64,000 bases of DNA from the NCBI GenBank assembly GCA_012103325.1, contig WLWY01000001.1:868001-932000 (forward strand), written 5' to 3'. This stretch comes from Alphaproteobacteria bacterium. Its GTDB lineage: Bacteria > Pseudomonadota > Alphaproteobacteria > UBA8366 > GCA-2717185. The translations under genes were made by a program, and so were the position numbers. Under the pieces are notes generated by a model. The model worked only from the letters and a program-made list of their open reading frames with translations, searched no databases and was not told where the DNA came from. Positions 7,951-16,269 of the stretch are shown here, piece after piece (position 1 is the first letter of the stretch; each line of letters starts with the position of its first letter).

Positions 7951-8352
7951 ATGCTGCCGTCGCATTTGTCCCGCAACGAGGCTGAGCTCGAGATCATCAA
8001 GGCGATCGCGGCCGGCGGTGGCGACCGCCCCGTACTGATGCTCAATCTCAACCGCTACAAACCGGACACGGGCTTCCCGGGCGGCGGGCTGCATCACGAC
8101 TACATCGCCGGGCTGGAGGCGTTCCTGCCGGCGGTCGGCGGCGCGATCCTGTGGCGGCATCCGGTGTTCGGGCAGGCGGTCGGCGAACAGCCGCTCGACG
8201 AGATACTGGCCGCCTGGTACCCGAGCCACCAGGCCTTCCTCGACCTCGCCGGAGCGCCGGGGGCGGAAAAGAACTACCGGCTGCGCACGGAATGTGTGGC
8301 CTATGCGGTGATCCACCGCTGTCCGGGCGATCAGGCGCCGTTCCGCCCCTGA
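7951..8352 (+). CDS. DUF1330-like small dimeric alpha/beta-barrel protein
   Basis: A 133-residue protein with PVLMLNLNRYKPDTG, LEAFLPAVGGAILWRHPVFG, ILAAWYPSHQAFLDLAG and LRTECVAYAVIHRC. This strand order is typical of DUF1330 or related dimeric alpha-beta-barrel proteins, where LNLxR and YPSxxAF are landmarks. GGAGAGA precedes the ATG by 6 bases. It starts 22 bases after the LLM gene, so it is probably in the same operon. Function of the family is not established. Confidence 0.75.
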   Translation: MLPSHLSRNEAELEIIKAIAAGGGDRPVLMLNLNRYKPDTGFPGGGLHHDYIAGLEAFLPAVGGAILWRHPVFGQAVGEQPLDEILAAWYPSHQAFLDLAGAPGAEKNYRLRTECVAYAVIHRCPGDQAPFRP

Positions 8353-8763
8353 ACCCGAAGGCAGCAGCGCACGTTAGGTTAGGACGCACCGCTCAGCAGA
8401 TAGGGAAACACGCGTTCCAACATCGTGCAGCGCTGCAATATTTTAGGTTATTGCCGATCGGGACAGGTTTGGTCCGTCACGCCATACCATAAGGAAGGTT
8501 TGGCGATGGAATAGTAACAAGTTCCGAAAACTGTTCAGGTCTGCGACGCAATTTCTGGGTAGGAAAAGGCGTTCATATTGCGAAAAATAGACCGGTCCGG
8601 AAGATTGGCTTCGCGCAAAATTTTACATCGCTTAGCCCGATTTAATCGCCGTAATAGATTTTAATACGCTGTTTATATTTGGAAAAACAGAATTCTGTCG
8701 AACCGTTTTGGCATTTCCCGAATTAAATGATGCCGCTTTCATTTGAAAGCAGGTCCAAAAACA
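8353..8763. other. intergenic region, no gene seen
   Basis: About 410 bases with falling G+C towards the right (AT-rich from about 8580). No open frame with a credible start and ribosome site, and no tRNA or clear terminator, is visible. It precedes the cold-shock gene promoter and leader. Confidence 0.6.
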
Positions 8764-8792
8764 TTGACAATTGCCGTATTTAATTTAGTTAA
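8764..8792 (+). promoter_or_regulatory. putative sigma-70 promoter of the cold-shock gene
   Basis: TTGACA at 8764-8769 matches the -35 consensus. The -10 is less certain (TAGTTA at 8786 or AGTTAA at 8787, spacing 16-17). A start near 8800 would give an AT-rich leader of about 140 bases before the csp ATG, the kind of long 5' leader that cold-shock mRNAs often carry. Confidence 0.4.
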
Positions 8793-8941
8793 TCAATGTA
8801 CGTGTTGCATTTGTTGTGTGTTAATTGAAGATCCGGTTCGCCGTTTGGCTTGGTTATCTCCTGACAATGTGAGCGTGAATTCAACCGCGTCCACACGTAT
8901 TCGCGGACGCAATATCGATACACTTGTTAGAGGAACTAACG

Positions 8942-9151
8942 ATGACGACTGGTACAGTGAAATGGTTTAACCCGGCCAAAGGTTATGGGTTTATCGAGCC
9001 GGAAGATGGCTCCAACGACGCTTTTGTCCACATTTCCGCCGTCGAGCGCGCCGGATTGACGTCGCTCCGCGAAGGACAGAAGGTCACTTTTGACATTCAA
9101 GCCGGCCAGAACGGCAAATCATCTGCCGAGAATCTGACCGTCCTCGACTGA
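8942..9151 (+). CDS. cold-shock protein (CspA family)
   Basis: A 69-residue single cold-shock domain, full length for the family. [18 protein letters not shown] contains RNP1 (KGYGFI) and AFVHIS is RNP2, the aromatic surfaces that bind single-stranded RNA or DNA. The protein acts as an RNA chaperone or antiterminator in the cytoplasm. AGAGGA 7 bases upstream of ATG 8942 sets the start. The long AT-rich leader suggests temperature-dependent control at mRNA level (inference). A hairpin lies 15 bases after the stop. Confidence 0.95.
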   Translation: MTTGTVKWFNPAKGYGFIEPEDGSNDAFVHISAVERAGLTSLREGQKVTFDIQAGQNGKSSAENLTVLD

Positions 9152-9165
9152 CGCTAAGAGCTGAC

Positions 9166-9187
9166 GCCTCCAACCATCGTTGGAGGC
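9166..9187 (+). other. hairpin between csp and the small charged gene
   Basis: GCCTCCAAC (9166-9174) and GTTGGAGGC (9179-9187) form a perfect 9-bp stem with a CATC loop. No T-run follows, so it may attenuate, stabilise the csp 3' end or mark an RNase site instead of terminating fully. Confidence 0.6.
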
Positions 9188-9230
9188 GGACGCGCCTTGG
9201 CAGTACAAACCGCAGCAGAGGATTGTTGCC

Positions 9231-9449
9231 ATGGCCAAGTCTGCACGATCGAGGGCCGAAAAGTTGTTCGCCGCAAGCGAAGCGGAAGCGGACAAGGCCT
9301 TGAAGATGCGAGAGAAGGCACGGCAGGACGGCATCGCGAAAGTGTCGCGGCTACGGGCACTCCGGCTGGCCAAGGAAGCTGAAGACAAGGAAGCCGCCGC
9401 CGCAGCGGAAGCCGAGAAAGTAGCCAAAAAGGCCGCGAAGGCAAAATAG
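9231..9449 (+). CDS. small highly charged alpha-helical protein, function unknown
   Basis: A 72-residue protein rich in Ala, Lys, Glu and Arg: MAKSARSRAEKLFAASEAEAD, then repeated KEAEDKEAAAAAEAEK-type helix and a lysine-rich tail. It is predicted to be one long helix or coiled coil. The ATG at 9231 has a weak ribosome site; the frame is open upstream to 9180, but that part would translate the csp hairpin. Its position directly behind csp suggests co-expression. I do not recognise the family. Confidence 0.6.
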   Translation: MAKSARSRAEKLFAASEAEADKALKMREKARQDGIAKVSRLRALRLAKEAEDKEAAAAAEAEKVAKKAAKAK

Positions 9450-9559
9450 GCGCCACGGCGCTTTTCATCACCATCATCGAAGACTCCCACCGATTGCGAG
9501 GCGTCTAGCCGCGCCTTAGACTAGGTGCGGGTACACAGCAGCGGCTGGGGAGTCACATT

Positions 9560-10564
9560 ATGAGCAACGGGCAACCGCGTGTCGCGGTGATCGGCACCGG
9601 CGGAACGATTTCGTCGGTCGGGCGGAACAGCCTCGACATCATGCGCTATTCCGAGAACAACAAAATCTATCAGGTCGACGAACTGCTCGGCGCCTTCCCG
9701 GAGACGAAGGAACAGGCGGACGTCGTGCCGGTGCGGCTGCGCGCGATGCCAAGCACCGCGATCGGCCCAGCGGAATGGCTGGAGATCAACGCCAAGATCA
9801 ACGCGCTGGTGGCGGACGATCCTTCGCTCGCCGGCATTGTCGTCACCCACGGCACCGCGACGCTGGAGGAGACCGCCTATTTCCTCAACCTGTCGCTCAA
9901 GATCGACATCCCCGTCGTGCTGGTAGGCGCACAACGGCCGGCCTCGGGACTCAGCACCGACGCCGGCATGAACCTGGTCAACGCGATCCGGGTTGCCAAG
10001 GACCCGGCGTCGCGCGGGCGCGGCGTGCTGGCGATGCTCAACGACGAGGTCCATGCCGCGCGCGAGGTGACCAAGACATCGACCCAGCGTTTGCAGACCT
10101 TCCGGAGCCCCGACTTCGGCCTGCTCGGCCACGCCGATTTCGACAAGATCGCCTACTACCGCATGCCCGAACGCCGCCGCATGCCGAACACGGAATTCGA
10201 CGTGCGCGATATGACGGCACTGCCGCGCGTCGATATCTCGATGACCTATGCGGGCGCCGACGGCACCATCATCGAAGCGCTGGCCGCGGCCGGCGCAAAA
10301 GGCATCGTCGTCGGCGCGATGGCGCCCGGCTACACCACGCCGGCGGAGTTCGAGGCTCTGTGCAATGCGGATGCGAACGGCGTCACCATCGTGCAAAGCA
10401 CGCGCGCCGGCAGCGGCCGCGTCGGCGACGTCCCTTCAAGGCGCGCACCGGGCGCGGTACTGGCCGACAATCTGCCGCCGCAGAAGGCGCGCATATTGCT
10501 GATGCTGGCGCTGACCAAGACTGACGATCCCGCGGAACTGCAGCGCATGTTCGACGAATACTGA
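9560..10564 (+). CDS. L-asparaginase-like amidohydrolase
   Basis: A 334-residue protein of the type I/II asparaginase fold. IGTGGTISSVG carries the N-terminal nucleophile Thr, VTHGTATLEETAYFL the second Thr block, GAQRP and LNDEVHAAREVTKTST the catalytic Lys, and GIVVGAMAPGY the C-terminal domain. Family members hydrolyse asparagine to aspartate and ammonia. The usual HGTDT motif reads HGTAT, so the Asp that normally contacts the substrate is Ala, and substrate choice may differ. GGGGAG precedes ATG 9560. A stranded copy of this gene's last codons lies after the next gene (14948-14989). Confidence 0.85.
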   Translation: MSNGQPRVAVIGTGGTISSVGRNSLDIMRYSENNKIYQVDELLGAFPETKEQADVVPVRLRAMPSTAIGPAEWLEINAKINALVADDPSLAGIVVTHGTATLEETAYFLNLSLKIDIPVVLVGAQRPASGLSTDAGMNLVNAIRVAKDPASRGRGVLAMLNDEVHAAREVTKTSTQRLQTFRSPDFGLLGHADFDKIAYYRMPERRRMPNTEFDVRDMTALPRVDISMTYAGADGTIIEALAAAGAKGIVVGAMAPGYTTPAEFEALCNADANGVTIVQSTRAGSGRVGDVPSRRAPGAVLADNLPPQKARILLMLALTKTDDPAELQRMFDEY

Positions 10565-10697
10565 GTCTTATACGGGCCGCCGCTCAGAAACATCTCAGAA
10601 AACACTCCGAAATATCCCAGAAACCTTTTGCTCCACCGCACGGCGTAGAACCGATTTCGAAAGTTCGGAATAGGGTTTGGCAGCGGGGAGAGGAATC

Positions 10698-13600
10698 ATG
10701 GGCACGGAGCAGAGCAATCGACCGGAGCAAACGGATCGGCCACAAGCACGCAACCGTTTGACGGGAGTCGCAGCAACGGTGGCGTTGTTACTGGCGTCCG
10801 CGCCGCTCGAAGCCGCAATCATCAGTTTTGGCGACACCGACCCCGATCCCGTGATTTCGAACATTCTCGGTGACCTCACCGTCGGCATTACCAGTTCCGG
10901 GTCGCTCGACATCAACAGCAACTTCAACGATCCCAACAACACCGACAACAGTGTCAGCAACGTCAACGGAATCATTGGCGATACCGCGAGCGGAAACGGC
11001 TTCGTAACAGTGAGGGACTTCGGCTCAGCGTGGAACAATTCCGGCAGCCTCATCATCGGCAATTTCGGGGACGGCACGCTTCACGCGGATTTTGGTAGCG
11101 AGATCAACAGCAGCAACGGCGTCATCGGCGCCGAGGCGGGATCGAACGGATCCGCCATATTCTCGCGAGCGGAATGGGCCAATACCGGCAGTCTGATCGT
11201 TGGCGACAGCGGCCAAGGAGAGCTCGACGCGAGCGAGAGCAGCCGGCTGAGCAGCACCGAGGGCGTTATCGGCCGCGGCGCAAGCGGCAATGGGACCGCG
11301 AGAATCAGCGGTGCGAGCACCTGGACCAACGCCGGCCTGCTGACCATCGGCGAGTCGGGGACCGGCACGCTAAATGTCGACAACGGTAACGTCAGCAGCA
11401 CCGGTGGGATCATCGGCGCCAACGACGGTGCCGACGGCACGGCGACGGTTCAAGGCAGCAACACATTCTGGAACGCAAACGGGGGCGACATGGTCGTCGG
11501 CGCTGCCGGCACGGGTGCGCTCAACGTTGAATTCAGCGCAAGGGTCGACAACAACGCTGGGGTCATCGGCCGCGACGCCACCGGGAACGGCACGGCAACG
11601 GTGCGCGGATTCGGCGCGAACTGGCGAAGTAATGGACTCCTGACGGTTGGAGATGCGGGCACGGGCGCGCTGATTGCGGAAGATGGCGGAACGGTCACAA
11701 GCAATGGCGGCGTGATCGGCGCCCAGGCCGGCTCGAACGGCGCGGCGACTTTGCGCAGCTCCGGCAGCACCTGGGAAGCGTTCGGCCTGGTTGTCGGCGG
11801 GGCGGGCACCGGCAGTTTGCTGATCGAATCCGGCGCGGGTATCGACAATTCCGGCAACGAGATCATCGGTCGCGATGCCAGCGGCAACGGCAGCGCGACG
11901 GTACGCGGCTCTGGGTCAAGATGGGAAGCGTTCGGTATCGAAGTCGGGCGTGCCGGTACCGGCACGTTGCTGGTGGAAGAGCGCGGGCTTGTCGAAACCA
12001 ACTTCGGCGCAATCGGGTCGGCGGTTGGCGGCAACGGCACGGCGACAGTGCGGGGAGAATTCTCGCGCTGGAACAATTCCTCCGACCTGACCGTGGGCAG
12101 TGTCGGCACCGGTGCGCTGTTCGTCGAAAGTGGCGGTCGGGTCGAAAGCTCGCAAGGCATCATCGGCGGTGGAACCGGGTCCATCGGCACCGCGACCGTA
12201 ACCGGGTCCGGCTCGGTCTGGGCCAATCCCTTCGGACTGGTGGTCGGCGACCGTGGCAACGGCACCCTGTCGGTCGAGGCGGGCGGCCGCGTCGAAGGCC
12301 GTGGTGTCATCGGCGACACTGCCAGCGGCAACGGCACGGCGACGGTCACGGGGCCGAATTCGATCTGGGCAAGCAACGACAATCTTATCGTCGGCAATTC
12401 GGGCACCGGTGCGCTGCGCGTTGAAAATGGCGGCACCGTACAGAACCAAGACGGCTTCATCGGCTTGAGGGCCGGATCAACCGGCACGGCGACGGTCACG
12501 GGGACCGGATCGGTCTGGACCAACGGAGGCGAGCTCACCATTGGCAGTTCCGGCGAAGGCAATCTCGCCGTCGGGGATGGCGGCGTCGTCACGAACACCA
12601 TCGGCGTCATCGGCCAAAGCACCGGGTCCACCGGCAATGCGACGGTGACCGGCGCCGGCTCGCGCTGGACCAATTCGGAAACGCTCACCGTGGGCGATGC
12701 CGGCAACGGTACGCTGCGAGTCGAGAATAGCGGCTTGGTTGAGAACACCAACGGTATGATCGGCGCCAGTGCCGGGGGCAACGCCGCCGCGACGGTAACG
12801 GGGCCGGGCTCGCTCTGGAACAATGCAGGAACCCTGACGGTCGGCGGCGCCGGCGACGGGTCGCTGCGCGTCGAGAACGGCGGCACCGTACAGCATGTCA
12901 ACGGCGTCATCGGCCAAAATACTGGCGTCTCCGGCGAGGCAATCGTCACCGGTGCCGGCTCGCTTTGGGAATCCACAGGCGGCAACCTTATCGTCGGCGA
13001 GTCCGGCACCGGCGCACTGACGATCGAGAACGGCGGCGCGGTGCATCTCAACCGGTTCCCCGCCGCCAGCCTCACCGGTAGCGTCTCGGTCGGCGAGAAC
13101 GCCGGCGCGACCGGCATGGTGACGGTCAGGGGACCGGGTTCGGCCTTCAATGTCGACCTGTTCGTGACGGCCGGCAATTTCGGCAACGGCACGGTGCTGG
13201 TCGAGGATGGCGGCGTGCTCGAAAGCGGCGGCGGCAGCATCGGCGCGCGGGTCGGCTCAAACGGATTGGTCACGGTGACCGGGCCGGGCTCGCGCTGGGG
13301 CAATGGCCCCCTCAATGTTGGCGCCGCCGGCACCGGCGAGCTGCGCGTCGAGGACGGCGGCAGCGTGACCATCCAGAGCACCGCCGTTATCGGCAACTCC
13401 CCGAGCGGCGTCGGCAGGGCGACCGTGTCAGGGGCGGGCTCCGATTTAAGTATTGGTTTGAATGGAATCCTCGTCGGCGGGTTCGGCACCGGCACGCTCG
13501 CCATTGAAAACGGCGGCCGGATCCAGGTCAGCGGACCCGCGACGATTGGGAGTTTTAACGGCTCGAAGGGGACGTTGCGCTTCGGTATCGGCGACGACGG

Positions 13601-14936
13601 CAACGGCACGATAGCGGCGGGCCGGCTCGACGTGGTTGGGAATGGCTTCAGCCCGGGCAGCGGCGCTTTGCAGTTAGGCGGAAATCCAGTCTTGGACCCC
13701 AACGGTATCGCGGGCGAAGGCGACGCGTTCTTCGAGCTGTATGCAGACAATCCGGCCGTTGTGCCATTCGGCACGGCCTTCACGCTGATCGATTACGACA
13801 CGCGCGATCCGTCCGAGCTGTTTCAGGTGGTCGAGGGGAACGGGGCCGGTGTCCAGTTCTTGCAGGACGACACCCAGACCTTGTTCTCCGACGGCCAGCA
13901 GGGCCTGGTGTCGGCGACGGTCGACTACAACGACGCCAGCGACGGCGGAGACGGCACGCGACTGACCGCGACTATCGCCGGAATGGCGGGCGTGACCGGC
14001 GACCTGGTGGTCCGTGAAACAAACGGGCTTTTCGTATCGAACGATCTCGCCGATCTGACGGCATCCCGCGATTTGTTCGTCGGCGAGACAACGGAGAGCA
14101 GTCTTTCGGTTTTCGGCGCGATGGACGTGCGCGCGAACATTGTAATCCTCGGTGACGGACCCAACGGCAACGGCACAGCGACGATTTCGGGCCCGGCGGC
14201 AGTATTGGCGGCGACCGGCGACATCATCATCGGCAACGAAGGCGTTGGCCGCCTATCCGTCACCGACGGCGGCAATGTCAGCAGTGCTTTTGGTATTATC
14301 GGCGACGAGTTCGACTCCTTCGGTGCAGTGACGGTCGCCGGCGCAGGATCGCGATGGGACATTGCCGACGGTCTCCTCGTCGGCGCCGAGGGCGACGGCG
14401 CGCTCACGATTGCCAATGGCGGAATCGTCGCGGTCAACGATAGAATGCTCCTCGCGGCGGCGGACAGCGCGAACGCGCTGCTCGGCTTCGGTATCGGCGA
14501 CGACGGTGCCGGCAATGTCCTGTCCGGACTGCTCGACGTGGCGGGCGAACTCGCTATAGGCGCCGGCGATGTCGTATTCGACTTGATGGTCGACGCCGGC
14601 GTTTCGCTTTTGCTCGGCGATACCTTCACCCTGGTCGATTACGGCACGCTCGGAGCCGGCTTCAGTTTCCTTAATTTGACCGATGGGGGACTCTTCGCCA
14701 CCAATCTGTACGAGTTCGAGATCGACTTCGACTTCGATCTCGGCGGCGGCGATTTCGGGCTGGTTGCGATGCTGGTGGCAATATTGGACGATCCGGAGAA
14801 CCGCGATGATCCCGGCACGAGCACCGGGCCAGGCAGCGGTACGAGCGTACCCGAGCCGGGAAGCCTCGCCTTGCTGGCCACCGGTCTCGTTTGTTTCGGC
14901 TGGGCCCGGCGGCGGCGCAAAGCGGTAGTCCGATAA
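10698..14936 (+). CDS. giant T5SS/PEP-CTERM-associated repeat protein with PEP-CTERM anchor
   Basis: 1412 residues. There is an N-terminal export signal after a charged leader (LTGVAATVALLLASAPLEAA, about residues 21-40). About 18 copies of a unit of roughly 48 residues follow, with the pattern GVIGxxxxGNGTATVxGxGSxWxN...LTVGxxGTGxLxVExGGxV (mostly 10960-13560, with a further pair at 14150-14460). The C-terminus is VPEPGSLALLATGLVCFGWA followed by RRRRK, a PEP-CTERM exosortase signal. The repeat matches the T5SS/PEP-CTERM-associated repeat and should form a beta-solenoid. The product is expected at the cell surface or in the matrix after exosortase processing. GGGAGAGGA before ATG 10698 sets the start. 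No exosortase is in the window. Confidence 0.9.
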   Translation: MGTEQSNRPEQTDRPQARNRLTGVAATVALLLASAPLEAAIISFGDTDPDPVISNILGDLTVGITSSGSLDINSNFNDPNNTDNSVSNVNGIIGDTASGNGFVTVRDFGSAWNNSGSLIIGNFGDGTLHADFGSEINSSNGVIGAEAGSNGSAIFSRAEWANTGSLIVGDSGQGELDASESSRLSSTEGVIGRGASGNGTARISGASTWTNAGLLTIGESGTGTLNVDNGNVSSTGGIIGANDGADGTATVQGSNTFWNANGGDMVVGAAGTGALNVEFSARVDNNAGVIGRDATGNGTATVRGFGANWRSNGLLTVGDAGTGALIAEDGGTVTSNGGVIGAQAGSNGAATLRSSGSTWEAFGLVVGGAGTGSLLIESGAGIDNSGNEIIGRDASGNGSATVRGSGSRWEAFGIEVGRAGTGTLLVEERGLVETNFGAIGSAVGGNGTATVRGEFSRWNNSSDLTVGSVGTGALFVESGGRVESSQGIIGGGTGSIGTATVTGSGSVWANPFGLVVGDRGNGTLSVEAGGRVEGRGVIGDTASGNGTATVTGPNSIWASNDNLIVGNSGTGALRVENGGTVQNQDGFIGLRAGSTGTATVTGTGSVWTNGGELTIGSSGEGNLAVGDGGVVTNTIGVIGQSTGSTGNATVTGAGSRWTNSETLTVGDAGNGTLRVENSGLVENTNGMIGASAGGNAAATVTGPGSLWNNAGTLTVGGAGDGSLRVENGGTVQHVNGVIGQNTGVSGEAIVTGAGSLWESTGGNLIVGESGTGALTIENGGAVHLNRFPAASLTGSVSVGENAGATGMVTVRGPGSAFNVDLFVTAGNFGNGTVLVEDGGVLESGGGSIGARVGSNGLVTVTGPGSRWGNGPLNVGAAGTGELRVEDGGSVTIQSTAVIGNSPSGVGRATVSGAGSDLSIGLNGILVGGFGTGTLAIENGGRIQVSGPATIGSFNGSKGTLRFGIGDDGNGTIAAGRLDVVGNGFSPGSGALQLGGNPVLDPNGIAGEGDAFFELYADNPAVVPFGTAFTLIDYDTRDPSELFQVVEGNGAGVQFLQDDTQTLFSDGQQGLVSATVDYNDASDGGDGTRLTATIAGMAGVTGDLVVRETNGLFVSNDLADLTASRDLFVGETTESSLSVFGAMDVRANIVILGDGPNGNGTATISGPAAVLAATGDIIIGNEGVGRLSVTDGGNVSSAFGIIGDEFDSFGAVTVAGAGSRWDIADGLLVGAEGDGALTIANGGIVAVNDRMLLAAADSANALLGFGIGDDGAGNVLSGLLDVAGELAIGAGDVVFDLMVDAGVSLLLGDTFTLVDYGTLGAGFSFLNLTDGGLFATNLYEFEIDFDFDLGGGDFGLVAMLVAILDDPENRDDPGTSTGPGSGTSVPEPGSLALLATGLVCFGWARRRRKAVVR

Positions 14937-14947
14937 AGTTCTTTTCG

Positions 14948-14989
14948 AACCCCTCGGCAAATCTGCAGCGTATGTTCGACGAGTATTGA
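14948..14989 (+). pseudogene. stranded C-terminal tail of an asparaginase-like gene
   Basis: Reads in frame NPSANLQRMFDEY followed by TGA. The last eight residues and the stop match the end of the asparaginase-like gene at 10538-10564. The DNA differs only at third positions (CGT/CGC, GAG/GAA, TAT/TAC), so it diverged as coding sequence. No start or upstream domain is left. Confidence 0.75.
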
Positions 14990-15011
14990 GGTGGGGTGAG
15001 AACGGTCGGCC

Positions 15012-16238
15012 CTAAAACGCGGGCGGGGGCTTGTCCTTCTCGATGGGTTTGAGCGGCGGCACGATGTCCTCGGGGTCGAGTCCAAGCGCGTGCAGGGCGA
15101 TGTTGTGCAGGCAGAAATCCGCCTGCGGCGCCATGATCGGGGCCAGCGCGCCATCGCGGAACAGCTGCTCGATACGCGAGCCTTTGAAAATCGTATGGGC
15201 GCCACCGAGCTGCAGCGCCATGCGGGTGATCCGGCTGCACATCTCGCCGACGCTGTATTTCGCCCGGAACATCGCGGCCAGACTGTCCGGTGTCGGGCCC
15301 TGGCTGTCGACGAGCCAGGCCGACTGATAAGTGATTAGCCGCGCCGCCTCCAGATCGACGGTCATCTCCGCAACCTTGCGCCGCGCATCGGGATGATAGG
15401 CGAGCGACTGCGTGTAGCCCGGCGGCTGGCGGCCTTTCAGCACCGATACGACCTCGTCCAGCGCGGCCGCTGCCACGCCGAGATAGACCGGCGTATAGGA
15501 CGCCCAGAACCAGTGCGCCTGGTCGTTGCGGAACGGCTGGATATTATCGGTTTCGTACAGCCCGTTGCGTGCCGGCACCCAGCAATCTTCCAGGACGAGG
15601 GAATCGCTGCGGGTCGCGCGCATGCCGAGCGTGTCCCAGTTCTCGATAACGCTGCGCCCCTCGGTCTCGGTCGGTATCAGGACGAACAGCCCGGCCCGTG
15701 GATCGGTTGCGCCTTCGGGGTAGGTCAGCACGGCGCAATAATCTGCCGCCTGCAGCATCGAGGCGAACATCTTGCGCCCGGTGATCCGCCAACCACCGTC
15801 GGCGCGCCGTGCCTTGGTGCCGAGATGGCGCTCGCCGATCAGCGAGGTGCTGGTCGCCTCGGAGAAATTGCCGGCGATCATCTTGCCCTCGTCGACCGCG
15901 AGTTGGGCGATAAACGCCTTGCTTTCCTTTGGCACGAAATCGCTTTCCGTCAGCGGTCCGACCATCGAGGCATGCATATTGAAGGCGAGCGCAGTTGCGG
16001 GACAGCCCTTGCCCAGCGCCTCGAAGGCGAGCGTGTGATCGAACAGGCCGACCCCCGCACCGCCCCATTCCTTGGCGATGTTGAGCGCCAGAAAGCCCTC
16101 GGCCCGCAGCCGGTCGTAATTCTCGTGCGGGTGGCTCGCGTCGCGGTCATGATCGCTCGCCCGCGAGGCGAAGTCCGTCGCCATCGCCTCGCAGCGTTCC
16201 AGCAGGTTTTTCTGTTCATCGCTTAGATCGAAAAACAC
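15012..16238 (-). CDS. acyl-CoA dehydrogenase family protein
   Basis: A 408-residue flavoprotein with all three acyl-CoA dehydrogenase domains: an N-terminal helical part (FFDLSDEQKNLLERCEAM ... IAKEWGGAGVGL), a beta-domain (GNFSEATSTS, RITGRKMFASM, SVIENWDTLGMRATRSDSL) and a C-terminal helical part (MALQLGGAHTIFKGSRIEQLFRDG). Enzymes of this fold oxidise acyl-CoA thioesters or, in the related group, hydroxylate or desulfurise aromatics with FMNH2. The start is GTG at 16238, since GAGGGAA lies just upstream and the family N-terminus begins there; the long upstream frame overlaps the BNR gene. It follows the BNR gene by 31 bases, so it is probably the same operon. Confidence 0.88.
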   Translation of the reverse strand: MFFDLSDEQKNLLERCEAMATDFASRASDHDRDASHPHENYDRLRAEGFLALNIAKEWGGAGVGLFDHTLAFEALGKGCPATALAFNMHASMVGPLTESDFVPKESKAFIAQLAVDEGKMIAGNFSEATSTSLIGERHLGTKARRADGGWRITGRKMFASMLQAADYCAVLTYPEGATDPRAGLFVLIPTETEGRSVIENWDTLGMRATRSDSLVLEDCWVPARNGLYETDNIQPFRNDQAHWFWASYTPVYLGVAAAALDEVVSVLKGRQPPGYTQSLAYHPDARRKVAEMTVDLEAARLITYQSAWLVDSQGPTPDSLAAMFRAKYSVGEMCSRITRMALQLGGAHTIFKGSRIEQLFRDGALAPIMAPQADFCLHNIALHALGLDPEDIVPPLKPIEKDKPPPAF

Positions 16239-16269
16239 TGCCTGGTTTCCCTCGCTACTTCGTCCGCGC

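Noticed and set aside
9166..9187. Rho-independent terminator of csp
   Set aside because: The stem is perfect but no T-run follows; listed as a hairpin only.
10960..13560. Possible CRISPR or tandem repeat array
   Set aside because: The periodicity is the protein repeat of about 48 residues; there are no constant DNA repeats with unique spacers.
11450..13783. 777-residue proline-rich open frame antisense to the giant repeat gene
   Set aside because: It is the complement of the repeats; the pattern of PLP-like motifs arises from the repeat DNA.
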